Positions 47,187-49,294 of a stretch of 49,294 bases of DNA are shown here, in pieces (positions within the stretch are counted from its first letter, which is position 1; each line of letters starts with the position of its first letter). This DNA is from Nocardioides sp. (GTDB lineage: Bacteria > Actinomycetota > Actinomycetes > Propionibacteriales > Nocardioidaceae), in contig NZ_JANINT010000066.1 of assembly GCF_024509035.1 (NCBI RefSeq), forward strand, positions 1 to 49,294. Reading direction: 5' to 3'. Made by a program: the position numbers and the translations under genes. The notes beneath the pieces were generated by a model. It ran no database searches. It was not told the DNA's origin and saw only the letters and a program-made list of their open reading frames with translations.

Positions 47187-48392
47187 ATGCGCGCCGTCAC
47201 GAGCCTGCTCGCGCTCGCCCTCGCGGCGACCACGATGGCGGTGGCCGGGCCCGCTGCCGCGGGGGCCCCGGCACCCGGCGGGGACGTCTGGAAGGTGCCC
47301 GCGAGCGCGACCGTGACGATCAAGGGCCACGGCTACGGCCACGGCCACGGCATGTCGCAGTACGGCGCCGAGGGCGCCGCCCGGCAGGGCCTCACCTACC
47401 GGCAGATCGCCGAGTTCTACTACCCCGGCACGGAGTGGGGGATCGCCAAGGGGCGCGTCACCGTGCTGCTCACCGCGGACACCACCGACGACCTGATCGT
47501 GAACGCCCGGCCGGGCCTCACCGTGCGCGACACCGCGACCAAGGCCAAGCGGCGGCTCGCACTGCCCGACAACGGTGCCAAGCGCTGGCGGGTCGCGGTC
47601 GGCCCCGACGGCGTCAGCCGCGTCTTCTACCGTGACCGTCGCTGGCACGCCTGGCAGGTGCTGAAGGGCGAGGGCGAGTTCTACGCCGGCGGCGAGCCGA
47701 TCACGCTGGTCACACCCAGCGGCGAGCGGTCCTACCGCGGCCGACTGCGGACCGCCGTCACCGGCGCCGGCGAGCGCGTGACCGTCAACGCCCTCGACCT
47801 CGAGAGCTACCTCAAGGGCGTGGTGCCCCTGGAGATCCCAGCGTCGTGGAGCGCCGAGGCCGTCCGCGCCCAAGCCGTCGCCGCCCGCACCTACGCGGCG
47901 TACGAACGCCGGCACCCGCTCTCCGACGCCTACCAGATCTGTGACACGAGCTCGTGCCAGGTCTACGGCGGCGTCGACGCGGAGTACCCCGCCTCCGACG
48001 ACGCCGTGGACGCGACGGCCGGGACCATCCTCACCAGCGGTGGCGAGCCGGCGTTCACCCAGTTCGGCTCGAGCAGCGGCGGCTGGACGTCGGCAGGGTC
48101 CGTCCCCTACCTGCCGGCGCGCCGCGACCCGTACGACGGCTGGTCGGGCAACCCGGTGCACACCTGGACCACGACGATCGACGACGCGCGCCTCGAGCAG
48201 GCCTGGCCGGCCGTCGGCAACCTCACCCGGATCGCGGTCACCGCCCGCGACGGCAACGGCGACTGGGGCGGGCGGGTCCGCTCGATCGCGCTGCGGGGGA
48301 CCGGCGGCCGCGTCGTCGTCTCCGGTGACACCTTCCGCGCCGTGCTCGGCCTGCGCTCGACCTGGGTGACGTTCAAGGTCGCCGGACGCTGA
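47187..48392 (+). CDS. SpoIID/LytB-domain secreted protein (copy 2)
   Basis: Signal peptide; GHGYGHGHGMSQYGAEG; DLESYLKGVVPLEIPASWSAEAVRAQAVAARTYAAYE; CDTSSCQVYGG. Confidence 0.92.
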   Translation: MRAVTSLLALALAATTMAVAGPAAAGAPAPGGDVWKVPASATVTIKGHGYGHGHGMSQYGAEGAARQGLTYRQIAEFYYPGTEWGIAKGRVTVLLTADTTDDLIVNARPGLTVRDTATKAKRRLALPDNGAKRWRVAVGPDGVSRVFYRDRRWHAWQVLKGEGEFYAGGEPITLVTPSGERSYRGRLRTAVTGAGERVTVNALDLESYLKGVVPLEIPASWSAEAVRAQAVAARTYAAYERRHPLSDAYQICDTSSCQVYGGVDAEYPASDDAVDATAGTILTSGGEPAFTQFGSSSGGWTSAGSVPYLPARRDPYDGWSGNPVHTWTTTIDDARLEQAWPAVGNLTRIAVTARDGNGDWGGRVRSIALRGTGGRVVVSGDTFRAVLGLRSTWVTFKVAGR

Positions 48393-48406
48393 GTCCGGGC
48401 GCGCGG

Positions 48407-49144
48407 TCACGCCTGGGCGGTGGGCCGGACGACCACCTCGCCCACATCGACGGTCGCCGGCTGCTCGATCGCGTAGGCCATCGCCCCGGCGACGGCCTCG
48501 GCGGGGAGCGCCACCTCGGCCACCGTCGCACCGAAGCGGGCGCGTGCCTCGTCCTCGCCCATGCCGAGCGTGTGCTCGGTCGCCGTCAGGCCCGGCGTCA
48601 CCACCGTCACCCGCAGGTCGGGGCCGGCCTCCTGGCGGAGCCCCTCGCAGATCGCGCGGACGGCGACCTTGGTCCCGGCGTACACCGCCATCGTCGGGAC
48701 GATCTTGAGCCCGGCCGTCGATGCCGTCGTCACGAAGTGGCCGCTGCCCTGCTCGCGGAACACGGGAAGGGCGGCTGCGATGCCGTGCAGCAGGCCCTTC
48801 ACATGGACGTCCACCATGAGGTCCCAGTCGTCGACCCGCAGGTCGTCCAGGGGCGAGATCGGCATGACGCCGGCGTTGCTGACGAGCACGTCGAGGCGGC
48901 CGAACTCCTCGCGTGCGGTCTCGACCAGGGCGCTCAGGTCCTCGCGGCGGGTCACGTCGGTGACGCGCCAGGAGGCCGAGCCGCCACGCACCCGGATGTC
49001 CTCGGCGATCTGCTCGAGCCGTTCCGGTCCGCGCGCGCCGAGCACCACGTGGGCGCCGCGCTCGGCGAGCAGGTAGGCGGCCGCTCGGCCGATGCCGCTG
49101 CTGGCACCGGTGATGGCGACCACCTTGCCGTCGATGCCGGTCAT
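48407..49144 (-). CDS. Short-chain dehydrogenase/reductase
   Basis: VVAITGASSGIGRAAAYLLAERGAHVVLGARG, VSNAGVMP, YAGTKVAVRAI. Confidence 0.93.
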   Translation of the reverse strand: MTGIDGKVVAITGASSGIGRAAAYLLAERGAHVVLGARGPERLEQIAEDIRVRGGSASWRVTDVTRREDLSALVETAREEFGRLDVLVSNAGVMPISPLDDLRVDDWDLMVDVHVKGLLHGIAAALPVFREQGSGHFVTTASTAGLKIVPTMAVYAGTKVAVRAICEGLRQEAGPDLRVTVVTPGLTATEHTLGMGEDEARARFGATVAEVALPAEAVAGAMAYAIEQPATVDVGEVVVRPTAQA

Positions 49145-49173
49145 GTCGTCTCCGTGTCCTCGCGGCCACCAGG

Positions 49174-49214
49174 TGTAAGTGACCTCTTACATCTAATGTA
49201 AGTGGCAACTCACA
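49174..49214. promoter_or_regulatory. Two tandem 18-bp operator-like inverted repeats between divergent SDR and TetR genes
   Basis: TGTAAGTGACCTCTTACA (49174-49191) and TGTAAGTGGCAACTCACA (49197-49214), 23 bp start to start. Confidence 0.75.
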
Positions 49215-49240
49215 TCCGGTCAAAGTTAGAGTCGGTCCAC

Positions 49241-49294
49241 ATGAGCCCCAAGGCCGCCTATCACCACGGACACCTGCGCGAAGCGCTGGTGCAG
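49241..49294 (+). CDS. TetR-family regulator, partial (truncated by window end)
   Basis: MSPKAAYHHGHLREALVQ, typical TetR N-terminus, divergent from SDR. Confidence 0.7.
   Translation, partial: MSPKAAYHHGHLREALVQ

Overview
High-GC actinobacterial chromosomal window (Nocardioidaceae-like by composition and gene content; inference only). It has four parts. (1) 1-7 kb: type VII/ESX-like genes, namely a partial EspG-like ORF, an alpha/beta-hydrolase with a helical N-terminal region followed by an overlapping lipoprotein gene, and on the minus strand a three-ATPase-domain EssC/EccC-like FtsK/SpoIIIE protein. (2) 7.1-16.1 kb: a contiguous Tad/Flp pilus operon (SAF/CpaB-like, TadZ-like, TadA/CpaF, TadB, TadC, Flp pilin, three TadE/G-like pseudopilins, and a membrane LysM-BTAD protein). 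(3) 16.1-19.3 kb, minus strand: a WXG-like small protein, a 720-aa WXG100-headed protein and a lipoprotein; the lipoprotein's C-terminal ~70 residues are a clear paralog of the large protein's C-terminus. (4) 19.4-49.3 kb: a nucleoside uptake and salvage region (BMP lipoprotein/ABC transporter, cdd, deoA, add, uridine kinase, deoC, two ALDHs, pmmB-like, PNP), resembling the M. tuberculosis lpdA-amiA1/B1-deoD-pmmB-add-deoA-cdd neighbourhood, plus assorted housekeeping genes (MerR/AKR, TetR/heme oxygenase, lpd, lpdA-like, tandem SpoIID proteins, SDR/TetR). The strongest candidate for an undescribed system is the pair of ESX-like 'secreted protein + lipoprotein' modules flanking the Tad locus, together with an EssC-like ATPase whose second and third P-loops carry Arg in place of the catalytic Lys. 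Smaller-scale signals: a serial 5-codon minicistron leader built from 14-bp repeats (30494-30540), a MerR operator duplicated inside the 3' end of the merR gene, a Cys-free truncated ALDH, an 11-bp-phased direct repeat in the essC/tad divergent promoter, and several operator-like palindromes.
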